Assembly (NCBI GenBank): GCA_035459965.1
Contig: DATHXC010000002.1
Span: 128,086 to 192,085 of the forward strand
Origin: DATHXC01 sp035459965
Lineage (GTDB): Bacteria; Pseudomonadota; Gammaproteobacteria; Burkholderiales; Methylophilaceae
Length of the DNA: 64,000 bases
Direction of reading: 5' to 3'
The notes below the pieces were generated by a model, which saw only the letters and a list, made by a program, of their open reading frames with translations, made no database searches and was not told where the DNA came from. Made by a program: the position numbers and the translations under genes. Every line of letters begins with the position of its first letter. Positions within the stretch are counted from its first letter, which is position 1. This document shows positions 40,361 to 49,255 of this stretch, in pieces.

Positions 40361-43015
40361 ATGGCATTAACCCCCGATTCTGACCCTCAAGAAACCCAGG
40401 AATGGCTGGAAGCCATCGCTTCGGTACTTGAGAACGAGGGAACCGAACGCGCGCATTATTTGCTGGAGACCATGATAGATAAAGCCCGTCGTTCAGGCGC
40501 CTATCTGCCATACAACCCCACCACCGCTTATGTAAACAGTATTCCTGTGCACCTGCAGCAAAAGCTGCCAGGCGACCCAACCATGGAGCGCAAGATCCGT
40601 GCACTGATTCGCTGGAATGCGATCATGACGGTGCTGCGCGCCAATGAGAAATCACCCGGCGTAGGCGGTCACATCGCCAGCTTCCAGTCTGCTGCCACTT
40701 TGTATGACGTAGGCTTTAACCATTTTTTCCGCGCTGCCAATGAAACATTCGGTGGCGACTGCGTGTACTTCCAGGGCCATTCATCCCCCGGCGTTTACTC
40801 CCGCGCGTTTCTGGAAGGCCGTATCTCAGAAGAGCAGCTGGACAACTTCCGCCAGGAAACCGGTGGCAAGGGTATTTCCAGCTATCCTCACCCCTGGTTG
40901 ATGCCTGATTTCTGGCAGTTCCCGACCGTATCTATGGGCCTGGGGCCTTTGGCCGGGATTTACCAGGCACGCTTTCTGAAGTACATCCACGACCGCGGTA
41001 TTGCCGACACCAGCGACCGTAAAGTCTGGGTATTCTGCGGCGATGGCGAAATGGACGAGCCGGAATCCCAAGGCGCGATTTCACTGGCTTCTCGCGAGAA
41101 GCTGGACAACCTGATTTTTGTGATCAACTGTAACCTGCAGCGTCTAGATGGCCCGGTGCGCGGTAACGGCAAGATCATCCAGGAACTGGAATCCAATTTC
41201 CGTGGCGCCGGTTGGAATGTGCTCAAAGTAATCTGGGGCTCCTATTGGGATCCATTGCTAGCCATGGATAAAGATGGCTTGCTCAAGAAGCGTATGGAAG
41301 AATGCGTGGACGGCGAATACCAGAACTTCAAGGCCAAGGGTGGCGCATACACGCGTGAGAAGTTCTTCGGCAAATATCCTGAGTTGAAGGAAATGGTTGC
41401 GGCCATGTCGGACGCCGACATCTGGCGCCTGAATCGTGGCGGTCATGACCCGCACAAGGTCTACGCTGCTTACGCTGCAGCGACCCAGCATAAGGGCCAG
41501 CCAACCGTTATCCTGGCCAAGACCGTCAAGGGATATGGCATGGGCGATGCAGGTGAAGGCCAGAACATCACCCATCAACAAAAGAGCATGGATATCGACT
41601 CACTGAAGAAATTCCGTGATCGCTTCAATTTGCCATTAACCGATGAACAAGTCGAAAGCCTCTCATACTATAAACCTGCAGCGGATTCCCCAGAGCTGCA
41701 ATACTTGGCTGAACGCAGTGCAGCGATGGGTGGCCATGTGCCCAAGCGTCGTCGCAAGGGTAATGAGCTGACTGTGCCTGAGTTATCAGCCTTCGAGAAT
41801 ATGCTGGGCGCCACAGGTGAGCGTGAGATTTCAACCACCATGGCATTCGTGCGCATCCTCTCCACACTAGTACGCGACAAACAGATCGGCAAATATGTGG
41901 TGCCTATCGTGCCCGATGAAGCCCGTACTTTCGGTATGGAAGGCATGTTCCGCCAGCTGGGCATCTACTCATCAGTAGGCCAGTTGTACGAGCCTATGGA
42001 TTCAGACCAGGTCATGTTCTACAAGGAATCCAAAGACGGCCAGATTCTGGAAGAAGGTATCAACGAAGCTGGCTCTTTCGCTAGCTGGCTAGCCGCTGCT
42101 ACGTCTTACAGCGTGACCGGCGTGCAGATGATCCCGTTCTATATCTACTACTCCATGTTCGGCTTCCAGCGCATTGGCGACTTTGCCTGGGCCGCTGGTG
42201 ATAGCCGCGCTCGCGGATTCCTGCTCGGTGCAACCGCTGGCCGTACCACGCTGAACGGTGAAGGTTTGCAGCACGAAGATGGCCATAGTCATTTGATGTC
42301 AGCCACCATCCCCAACTGCGTGTCTTACGACCCGACATTCGCTTACGAACTGGCCGTGATCATTCAGGAAGGCTTGCGCCGCATGGTGCAGAACCAGGAA
42401 GATGTGTACTACTACATCACCCTGATGAACGAGAACTACAGCCATCCAGCCATGCCGGAAGGCAGTGCAGAAGGCATCCTCAAGGGCATGTACTCATTCA
42501 GCAAATCCAAGGCCAAAGGACCCAAGGTACAACTCATGGGCAGCGGCGTGATTCTGCGTGAAGTGATTGCAGCGGGCGAGTTGCTGGAAAAAGACTGGGG
42601 TGTCTCTGCCGATGTCTGGAGCGCAACAAGCTTTACCGAGTTGCGCCGTGAAGGTATGGATGTTGAACGCTGGAATCTGCTCAACCCGGAGAAAAAGCAA
42701 AAAGAAACCTATATCGGTAAGTGCCTGAGCAAGGTAGAAGGCCCTGTGGTCGCCTCCACCGACTACATGCGCTCGTTCGCTGACCAGATCCGTAACTTCA
42801 TCCCTAATCGTTTTGTGGCACTGGGTACTGATGGTTATGGCCGCAGCGATAGCCGCGAGGCGCTACGCAGCTTCTTCGAGGTAGACCGTTACTATGTGGT
42901 ACTGGCTGCACTGAAAGCACTGGCAGACGATGGCAAGATACCTGCCGCCAAAGCAGCAGAAGCGATCAAGAAGTACAAGATCGATATCAGCCGCCCTAAC
43001 CCAACAACTATCTAA
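40361..43015 (+). CDS. aceE: Pyruvate dehydrogenase E1 component
   Basis: This 884-residue protein is the homodimeric E1 of the pyruvate dehydrogenase complex. The thiamine diphosphate motif GDGEMDEPES with NCNLQRLDG is present, along with conserved segments YFQGHSSPGVYSRAFLEGR and HLSATIPN-like LMSATIPN. It decarboxylates pyruvate and reductively acetylates E2. CCGGAG precedes the ATG. The gene heads the operon aceE-aceF-lpdA with short gaps. The length matches the family. Confidence 0.97.
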   Translation: MALTPDSDPQETQEWLEAIASVLENEGTERAHYLLETMIDKARRSGAYLPYNPTTAYVNSIPVHLQQKLPGDPTMERKIRALIRWNAIMTVLRANEKSPGVGGHIASFQSAATLYDVGFNHFFRAANETFGGDCVYFQGHSSPGVYSRAFLEGRISEEQLDNFRQETGGKGISSYPHPWLMPDFWQFPTVSMGLGPLAGIYQARFLKYIHDRGIADTSDRKVWVFCGDGEMDEPESQGAISLASREKLDNLIFVINCNLQRLDGPVRGNGKIIQELESNFRGAGWNVLKVIWGSYWDPLLAMDKDGLLKKRMEECVDGEYQNFKAKGGAYTREKFFGKYPELKEMVAAMSDADIWRLNRGGHDPHKVYAAYAAATQHKGQPTVILAKTVKGYGMGDAGEGQNITHQQKSMDIDSLKKFRDRFNLPLTDEQVESLSYYKPAADSPELQYLAERSAAMGGHVPKRRRKGNELTVPELSAFENMLGATGEREISTTMAFVRILSTLVRDKQIGKYVVPIVPDEARTFGMEGMFRQLGIYSSVGQLYEPMDSDQVMFYKESKDGQILEEGINEAGSFASWLAAATSYSVTGVQMIPFYIYYSMFGFQRIGDFAWAAGDSRARGFLLGATAGRTTLNGEGLQHEDGHSHLMSATIPNCVSYDPTFAYELAVIIQEGLRRMVQNQEDVYYYITLMNENYSHPAMPEGSAEGILKGMYSFSKSKAKGPKVQLMGSGVILREVIAAGELLEKDWGVSADVWSATSFTELRREGMDVERWNLLNPEKKQKETYIGKCLSKVEGPVVASTDYMRSFADQIRNFIPNRFVALGTDGYGRSDSREALRSFFEVDRYYVVLAALKALADDGKIPAAKAAEAIKKYKIDISRPNPTTI

Positions 43016-43027
43016 GGAGACGAAAAA

Positions 43028-44365
43028 ATGGCATTAAAAGACGTTCTCGTCCCCGATATTGGCAATTTTGACAGCGTGGATGTGATTGAAGTCCTAGTGA
43101 AGGCAGGCGATGTAGTCGCCAAGGATGACTCCTTGCTCACGCTGGAGTCTGACAAGGCATCCATGGACATTCCTGCGCCATTCGCCGGCACTGTCAAAGA
43201 AGTCAAAATGAAAGTCGGCGACAAAGCCGCCCAGGGTGGCCTGATTCTGGTCATGGAGGCCGGCGAAGCTGCACCTGCTGCCGAGAAACCTGCAGCCCAG
43301 CCAACCACCACACCGGTAGTCTCTACCGTGAAAGTGGATGAAAAAGCCGTTGCCATCCCAGAACCCAGCCACCCGGTCGCTGCACCGCCTAAAGTCATCC
43401 AGCCACAAGCTACACCCAACCCGGTCGCTGCAAGTGCCACAGGTGTTGCAGGCAAGCTGGCACATGCCAGCCCTTCCGTGCGTAAATTTGCACGCGAGCT
43501 GGGCGTCAACTTAAGCCTGGTGCAAGGCAATGGCGCCAAGAACCGAATACTGCAAAGCGATGTGCAAGCCTTTGTTAAGGGCGAGCTTGCTAAGCCTCGC
43601 AGCGAAAATATGGGCTCAGGATTATCCACATTGCCCATGCCTGTCATCGATTTCACCCAGTTTGGTGAGATCGAAACCAAGGCACTGTCACGCATCAAGA
43701 AGCTTTCAGGTGCTAACCTGCACCGCAACTGGGTCACCGCACCACATGTGACGCAGTTTGACGAAGCCGACATTACCGACCTCGAAGATTTCCGCAGATC
43801 GATGGCCCCCGATGCCGAAAAACGTGGTGTCAAGCTCACGCTGCTGGCGTTCCTGATGAAGGCGGTGGTGAATGCCTTGCGCACTTACCCCAACTTCAAC
43901 TCTTCACTCTCTCCAGAGGGCGATAGCCTGATTCTCAAGCAGTATTACCATGTAGGTTTTGCCTGCGATACGCCGGATGGGCTGGTAGTACCCGTTGTGC
44001 GTGACGTCAATACCAAGGACGTGATGGATATTGCACGCGATCTGGCCGAACTTTCTGCCAAGGCCCGCGAACGCAAACTCAAGATCGAGGAAATGCAGGG
44101 CGGTTGCTTCACAATCTCCAGCCTGGGTGGTATCGGTGGCACCATGTTCACGCCTATCATCAATTGCCCGGAAGTGGCGATCCTCGGTGTTTCGCGCTCT
44201 TCCATGCAACCAGTGTTTGATGCAAAAACCAAGAGCTTTGAGCCACGCCTGATCCTGCCGCTGTCACTCTCTTACGACCACCGCGTGATTGACGGTGCCG
44301 ATGGTGCACGTTTCACCAGCCATCTGCGGATGATGCTTTCCGACGTGCGTCGCCTCTTGCTGTAA
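43028..44365 (+). CDS. aceF: Dihydrolipoamide acetyltransferase E2
   Basis: This 445-residue protein has a single N-terminal lipoyl domain (ESDKASMDIP with the lipoylated Lys), an Ala/Pro-rich linker, the E1/E3-binding domain (about residues 140-180, ASPSVRKFARELGVNLS) and the catalytic domain with the active-site His in YDHRVIDGADG. E. coli has three lipoyl domains. It forms the core of the complex. The start follows aceE by 12 bases with AAGGAG upstream. The first 60 residues are nearly identical to those of lpdA. Confidence 0.96.
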   Translation: MALKDVLVPDIGNFDSVDVIEVLVKAGDVVAKDDSLLTLESDKASMDIPAPFAGTVKEVKMKVGDKAAQGGLILVMEAGEAAPAAEKPAAQPTTTPVVSTVKVDEKAVAIPEPSHPVAAPPKVIQPQATPNPVAASATGVAGKLAHASPSVRKFARELGVNLSLVQGNGAKNRILQSDVQAFVKGELAKPRSENMGSGLSTLPMPVIDFTQFGEIETKALSRIKKLSGANLHRNWVTAPHVTQFDEADITDLEDFRRSMAPDAEKRGVKLTLLAFLMKAVVNALRTYPNFNSSLSPEGDSLILKQYYHVGFACDTPDGLVVPVVRDVNTKDVMDIARDLAELSAKARERKLKIEEMQGGCFTISSLGGIGGTMFTPIINCPEVAILGVSRSSMQPVFDAKTKSFEPRLILPLSLSYDHRVIDGADGARFTSHLRMMLSDVRRLLL

Positions 44366-44377
44366 CAGGAACCATAC

Positions 44378-46150
44378 ATGAGCAATATTGTTGAAGTTTT
44401 AGTGCCGGATATCGGCAATTTTGATAGCGTCGATGTCATTGAAGTGCTGGTTAAGGCAGGCGATGTAATCGCCAAGGAAGACTCTCTGATTACCGTGGAG
44501 TCTGACAAAGCCTCGATGGATATTCCATCATCGCAGGCTGGCACAGTGAAAGAAGTGAAAATCAAGGTCGGCGACAAGGTTGCCAAGGGCACGCTGATTC
44601 TTACCGTAGAAGCTGAAGCCAGCGCTGCACCTGCGAAGGCAGAAGCACCAGCAGCTAAACCCGCAGAAGCACCTGCAGTGGCACAAGTTGTCGCGCCAGC
44701 CACAGCACCTGCGCCAGCGGCTCCTGCTGGCGATAGCGATATCAACACCCAGGTCGTTGTATTGGGCTCCGGCCCCGGCGGCTATACAGCCGCGTTCCGC
44801 GCTGCGGATTTAGGCCTGCAAGTAGTGCTGATCGAGCGCTATGCCACATTGGGTGGCGTATGCCTCAACGTAGGCTGCATCCCATCCAAGGCACTGCTGC
44901 ACACAGCCAAGGTGATTACAGAGGCTGAAGAAACTGCGCATCATGGCGTGAGTTTCAGCGCACCCAAGATTGACCTGGAACACTTACGCAACTGGAAAGC
45001 CAATGACGTAGTGGGCAAGCTCACCGGCGGCCTGGCAGCAATGGCAAAGCAGCGCAATGTAACTGTGGTCAATGGCGTAGGCAAGTTCACCAGCCCGAAC
45101 CAGATCGCTGTCACTGCGGCGGATGGCAAGGTGACCACAGTGGGCTTTGTAAACGCCATCATTGCCGCAGGCTCACAAGCCACCAAGTTCCCCGGTGCAC
45201 CTGATGACGAGCGCATCATGGATTCCACCGGTGCATTAGCTCTGGCAGATATTCCTAAGCGCTTGCTGGTCATTGGCGGTGGCATCATCGGCCTTGAAAT
45301 GGGCACGGTATATGACGCCCTTGGCACCAAGGTCAGTGTGGTTGAATTCATGGACGGACTCATCACCGGTTGCGACCGCGATTTGGTGCGCCCATTGCAG
45401 AAACGTATGGAAAAACGCTTTGAGAGCATCATGCTGTCTACCAAGGTCTCCAAAATTGAGGCCAAGAAAGATGGTATCCATGTTTCGTTCGAAGGAGAAA
45501 GTGCGCCCAAGGAAGCGCAAGTATATGACCGCGTGCTGGTTTCCATTGGACGTCGCCCTAACGGCAAAAATATCGGTGCAGAGAACGCTGGTGTGGCGGT
45601 AGATGATCGCGGTTTCATTGCCGTAGATAAGCAGATGCGTACCAACGTACCCCATATCTTCGCCATCGGTGATATCGTTGGCCAGCCTATGTTGGCGCAC
45701 AAAGCCACCCACGAAGCCAAAGTAGCGGCAGAAGTCATCGCTGGCCATAAGGTCGAGTTCCAGGCCATGGTGATTCCATCAGTGGCTTATACTGACCCTG
45801 AAGTAGCTTGGGCTGGCATGACGGAAACCGAAGCCAAGGCCAAGGGCATCGAAGTCGAAAAAGCCAGCTTCCCTTGGGCAGCCAGTGGCCGTGCGCTTTC
45901 AATCGCACGCACCGAAGGCAGCACAAAACTGATCTTCGACAAGGAAACCCATCGCGTCATCGGTGCCGGTATTGTCGGCGTTAATGCAGGTGAGTTGCTG
46001 GCAGAAGCGGTGCTGGCTATTGAAATGGGCGCCGATGCCCATGACCTGGGCCTGACCATCCATGCCCACCCGACACTTTCCGAAACGATCTGCTTTGCAG
46101 CGGAAATGAAGGAAGGCACAATTACCGATCTTTATATCAAGAAAAGGTAA
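44378..46150 (+). CDS. lpdA: Dihydrolipoamide dehydrogenase with lipoyl domain
   Basis: This 590-residue protein has an N-terminal lipoyl domain (residues 1-75, ESDKASMDIP), an Ala/Pro linker and an E3 flavoprotein: VLGSGPGGYTAAFRA for FAD, the redox pair in GGVCLNVGCIPSKALL, GGGIIGLEMGTVY for NAD and HAHPTLSE with the active-site His and Glu. It reoxidises dihydrolipoamide with NAD+. The fused lipoyl domain occurs in betaproteobacterial and Neisseria-type E3. The start lies 12 bases after aceF. A terminator follows. Confidence 0.96.
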   Translation: MSNIVEVLVPDIGNFDSVDVIEVLVKAGDVIAKEDSLITVESDKASMDIPSSQAGTVKEVKIKVGDKVAKGTLILTVEAEASAAPAKAEAPAAKPAEAPAVAQVVAPATAPAPAAPAGDSDINTQVVVLGSGPGGYTAAFRAADLGLQVVLIERYATLGGVCLNVGCIPSKALLHTAKVITEAEETAHHGVSFSAPKIDLEHLRNWKANDVVGKLTGGLAAMAKQRNVTVVNGVGKFTSPNQIAVTAADGKVTTVGFVNAIIAAGSQATKFPGAPDDERIMDSTGALALADIPKRLLVIGGGIIGLEMGTVYDALGTKVSVVEFMDGLITGCDRDLVRPLQKRMEKRFESIMLSTKVSKIEAKKDGIHVSFEGESAPKEAQVYDRVLVSIGRRPNGKNIGAENAGVAVDDRGFIAVDKQMRTNVPHIFAIGDIVGQPMLAHKATHEAKVAAEVIAGHKVEFQAMVIPSVAYTDPEVAWAGMTETEAKAKGIEVEKASFPWAASGRALSIARTEGSTKLIFDKETHRVIGAGIVGVNAGELLAEAVLAIEMGADAHDLGLTIHAHPTLSETICFAAEMKEGTITDLYIKKR

Positions 46151-46163
46151 GCACTTTTGTAAT

Positions 46164-46192
46164 AAAAAAACCGGCCACAGGCCGGTTTTTTT
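46164..46192. terminator. Bidirectional terminator after lpdA
   Basis: AAAAAAACCGGCC and GGCCGGTTTTTTT form a strong stem with a three-base loop (ACA), flanked by A and T runs. It ends both the plus-strand pdh operon and the minus-strand H1-like gene. Confidence 0.92.
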
Positions 46193-46214
46193 ATATTGAT
46201 CGAACTATAAAAGC

Positions 46215-46655
46215 TTATGAAGTAGGTGTTTCTGGACTTTCTGCAGGAACTGCAGGTGCCACTTCAGGCGCTGTCACTTTCGGCTTTGCCGCAGCCTTGG
46301 GTTTGGCTGGTGCTTTAGGTTTTGTAGCTGGTTTCGCAGCCGCTTTTGGCTTGGCAGCGGCTTTAGGTTTAGCTGGCGCTTTTACTGCTTCTGCTGGCTT
46401 CGATTCCGCTTTGGGTTTTGCTGGGGCCTTTGGCTTAGCAGGTGCTTTTGGTTTGGCTGCAGCTTTAGGGGCCGGTTTAGATGCAGGTGTTGGTTTATCA
46501 GCAGCGGTAGCGGCTTTTGGTTTGGGAGCATCTTCATTCAACTTGCCTGCCAAGCCGTTCACTGCTTTTGTGACAAGCTGCTTGCCTGCTACCAATGCTG
46601 CAGCCACGGCCGCTTTTTTCAACACCGACTTAAATGCTGACTTCAACAAACCCAT
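46215..46655 (-). CDS. Histone H1-like Lys/Ala/Pro-rich protein
   Basis: This 146-residue protein has a helical N-terminal part (MGLLKSAFKSVLKKAAVAAALVAGKQL) and then a long low-complexity tail of KPKA, PAKP and KAAA units (about residues 45-125), like histone H1 and AlgP-type proteins. Such tails bind DNA non-specifically and may help nucleoid compaction. The ATG at 46655 follows AGGAGG. The tail is repetitive and may vary between strains. Confidence 0.8.
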   Translation of the reverse strand: MGLLKSAFKSVLKKAAVAAALVAGKQLVTKAVNGLAGKLNEDAPKPKAATAADKPTPASKPAPKAAAKPKAPAKPKAPAKPKAESKPAEAVKAPAKPKAAAKPKAAAKPATKPKAPAKPKAAAKPKVTAPEVAPAVPAESPETPTS

Positions 46656-46663
46656 AAAACCTC

Positions 46664-47338
46664 CTATTGGCAACTTACCTGTTTGATTTCGCTACCGGGA
46701 AAATCCGGCTTAAGTTTTTCAATCTCAGCCACCATGTCGGGTGCCATGCTATTGATGACCAGGCTGGCCTGACCTTGTTCCTGATTTCTCAGGGCTTTGA
46801 CCGCAGAACGTACACCGCGGGTCTGTAAATCTTCCAGGCGCTTGGTCGCTAACTGCTCGTCTTTATACACACCCAGCGAAATAGCATAACGCCACTGAGG
46901 CTCTTGCACAATAAAGATATCGTCTATGCCTAAATTTCTAAGTTCTTCCATCTTGTCCTGGGCCGCCTGTAGCGACTTGGCGCGCGGGATATAAATCCAG
47001 TAGCGCGCAGATTCTTTTGTCGTTTGTTGCTTGGTGATGGCCTGTAGCGAAAACTTGAATAACACATTGCGTGCTTTAGGCAGATTGCCCGCAGAGAAGC
47101 TACCCCATTCGTAACAGGCTGTCTGGACCAGTGCTGCTGGTGCAGCCTGGACTGTACTGTCACCTGTCGCGTCTTTTTTCGGCATGGCTTCTATGTCTTT
47201 GGCCGTGAGCAGTTTAACCTGCTCGGGATGTATCGGCTGCAAGCCAATATGCGCGCCGTTCGAAGTCGCCTGGCTCAGGTTGAAATACGCGAAGAGCGCT
47301 ACATTTGCCAACAACAGCAAGCCGACAATCCATTTCAT
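46664..47338 (-). CDS. SPOR-domain membrane protein
   Basis: This 224-residue protein has an N-terminal membrane helix (MKWIVGLLLLANVALFAYFN) and a C-terminal SPOR-type domain (about 110-185, RYWIYIPRAKSLQAAQDKMEELRNLGIDDIFIV and WRYAISLGVYKDEQLATKRLEDLQTRGV). SPOR domains bind denuded peptidoglycan at division septa. It overlaps the coaX gene by four bases, as in related bacteria where birA, coaX and this gene form a unit. Confidence 0.85.
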   Translation of the reverse strand: MKWIVGLLLLANVALFAYFNLSQATSNGAHIGLQPIHPEQVKLLTAKDIEAMPKKDATGDSTVQAAPAALVQTACYEWGSFSAGNLPKARNVLFKFSLQAITKQQTTKESARYWIYIPRAKSLQAAQDKMEELRNLGIDDIFIVQEPQWRYAISLGVYKDEQLATKRLEDLQTRGVRSAVKALRNQEQGQASLVINSMAPDMVAEIEKLKPDFPGSEIKQVSCQ

Positions 47339-48138
47339 GAAGCTTCTCTTTCTAATAGTAATAGACCTTGCAGTACCAGATTGTCCGCAATGATGATTTG
47401 GCCGTGACTTGGATCAAATGCAAAGCCCGTATCATCGTTTAAAACTTGCGCCAGCAATTCGGCATCCCCACCTGTGATGATACAACGTGGCAACGCTTGT
47501 TGCTGTGCCGACGCATGGTGTTGCAAGTTTTTTAGCATTAATTTTACTGCCCCTGCCATGGCACTCACTGCGCCGCTATACACAGCATCGCCTGTGTTAC
47601 GCGGGAAAATCTGCAAGTTGCCAGGATATTCGCCGATTCCAGCCGTGCGCTGATACAGGCTGTCCTGCATCAATCGAAAGCCGGGGACGATCATGCCACC
47701 CAGGAAAATACCGCTTTTGTTTTCTGCATCCAGAGCCAAAGCATCAATAGTCAGAGCTGTACCAGCATTAATCACTAAGCAGGGGGCATGGTAGAGATGC
47801 CAGACAGCGATTATCGCGGCCCATCGGTCAGTGCCCAGTTGTTCGGGCTGCTCATAGCTATTGCTTACCCCACAAGCGTGCAGGCTTGATTGCACCCATG
47901 TGGCTGGTATCGCTAAATGCTGCAATGCAGCCACCAGCTTGGCCGCCATTTCGGCTCCAGCAACATTCGAAACCACCGCGCTATTACAACTACGCCAAAC
48001 CAGCGGCGCATCGTCCGCTTTAAACTGATCATTCAGGCATACACCATCGGTTTGCAACTCGCCAGCAACATCAAAAATGCCCCACTTGGTGCGGCTGTTG
48101 CCTGCATCAATGGCGAGGATCATGCCGGGCTCATTCAC
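47335..48138 (-). CDS. coaX: Type III pantothenate kinase
   Basis: This 267-residue protein has the motifs of CoaX: IDAGNSRTKWG (phosphate loop) and NAGTALTIDAL, within an acetate kinase/actin-like fold. It phosphorylates pantothenate in coenzyme A synthesis. A second start 15 bases in (MILAIDAGNS) is possible. It overlaps birA and the SPOR gene by four bases. BirA and CoaX neighbouring genes or fusions are common in betaproteobacteria. Confidence 0.95.
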   Translation of the reverse strand: MNEPGMILAIDAGNSRTKWGIFDVAGELQTDGVCLNDQFKADDAPLVWRSCNSAVVSNVAGAEMAAKLVAALQHLAIPATWVQSSLHACGVSNSYEQPEQLGTDRWAAIIAVWHLYHAPCLVINAGTALTIDALALDAENKSGIFLGGMIVPGFRLMQDSLYQRTAGIGEYPGNLQIFPRNTGDAVYSGAVSAMAGAVKLMLKNLQHHASAQQQALPRCIITGGDAELLAQVLNDDTGFAFDPSHGQIIIADNLVLQGLLLLEREAS

Positions 48139-49151
48139 TGCATTACCCCGCGCAAGCTGATCTCACCCGATGAAAAGCGCTGTTCGCCGCTGGCGGTATT
48201 CACCAGTAGCACGCCATCCGGCGCAATGCCCGTCACTACGCCTTGCAACTCGCGGCTGTCGGGCATGATTAGTCGCACTGTCTGGTTCTGGTAGGCATGG
48301 TGCTGTGTCCACTCCTGTCGCAGGCTTTCAAAACCATGGGCCTCAAATTCGCTCAGCACATCGGCCAGATGTTTTAACAGCACACCGAGCAAAATATTGG
48401 GGTCAATAGGCTGCAGCATCACCGTTGCCAGATCGGTGGCGGGCTGGTCGATATTCTTGCGTAACTGTTCCGGCAATTTCAGGTTGATTCCGATGCCAAT
48501 CACCGCGGCACTCGGCCCTTCCATATCGCCCTGCAGTTCGATGAGTATGCCTGCCAGCTTGTCGTAACCGCCGCCTTGCGAGCGCACCAGTACATCATTC
48601 GGCCATTTGAGTTGCGCCTTCATCAAGCCTAGCTCATGCAGGCCGCGTATCAAGGCCACGCCCACTGCCAGACTCAAGCCAGAAAGCGCAGAAGCGCCGG
48701 ATTGAAAGCGCCATAACAGTGAAAACGTCAGGCTGGCACCTAAGCCTGCCTGCCAGCTACGGCCGCGCCTGCCCTTGCCGCGCGTCTGCAGTTGCGCTGC
48801 CACGCAGGTAGCATGCGCAGCACTGGGGTGACCCAAACTGGCGTTGCCAGCGGCCTGCTTCATCAGGTAACTATTAGTCGATTCCAGAGTATCGTGCACC
48901 TCCAACTTGAACCACGCGCGCTGCTCACCTATGGCTTGCAATATGGCACTTTGATCCAACAGGGTAATCGGCTCCGGCAGCTTGTAGCCACGCCCCCGCA
49001 CCGAGAAAATCTCCACACCCAGCGCTTCTGCCTCCTGTATCGCATTCCAGATCGTTGAGCGTGTGACCTTGAAATGCGCAGCCAGCGCTTCGCCAGAATG
49101 GAAGCGGCCGTCGGAGAGGAGATGCAGGATAGGGAAGGTGAAATTGTTCAT
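48135..49151 (-). CDS. birA: Biotin-[acetyl-CoA carboxylase] ligase and biotin repressor
   Basis: This 338-residue protein has an N-terminal winged helix (HFKVTRSTIWNAIQEAEALG) for operator binding and a ligase domain with RGKGRRGRSWQ (biotinyl-AMP loop), PNDVLV and GIGINL. It biotinylates acetyl-CoA carboxylase and can repress bio genes. The ATG at 49151 is preferred over an upstream TTG. It lies divergently from glnS. Confidence 0.95.
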   Translation of the reverse strand: MNNFTFPILHLLSDGRFHSGEALAAHFKVTRSTIWNAIQEAEALGVEIFSVRGRGYKLPEPITLLDQSAILQAIGEQRAWFKLEVHDTLESTNSYLMKQAAGNASLGHPSAAHATCVAAQLQTRGKGRRGRSWQAGLGASLTFSLLWRFQSGASALSGLSLAVGVALIRGLHELGLMKAQLKWPNDVLVRSQGGGYDKLAGILIELQGDMEGPSAAVIGIGINLKLPEQLRKNIDQPATDLATVMLQPIDPNILLGVLLKHLADVLSEFEAHGFESLRQEWTQHHAYQNQTVRLIMPDSRELQGVVTGIAPDGVLLVNTASGEQRFSSGEISLRGVMQ

Positions 49152-49255
49152 GCTTTTCAAGCTATATTTTCGTACTATATTAGCATAGCAAGCGAAGCAC
49201 TTTCGGCTCGCCGCTCAGTGTAAAATAGCCTTTAATTCATTATAAGCAAGCAGCC

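Noticed and set aside
44272..45768. Long minus-strand frames inside aceF and lpdA
   Set aside because: They lie opposite well-identified enzymes and read as Ala/Ser/Pro-rich shadows caused by codon bias.
46297..46686. Gly/Ala-rich plus-strand frame over the H1-like gene
   Set aside because: It is the antisense of a Lys/Ala/Pro repeat tail; the minus strand has AGGAGG and a sensible N-terminus.
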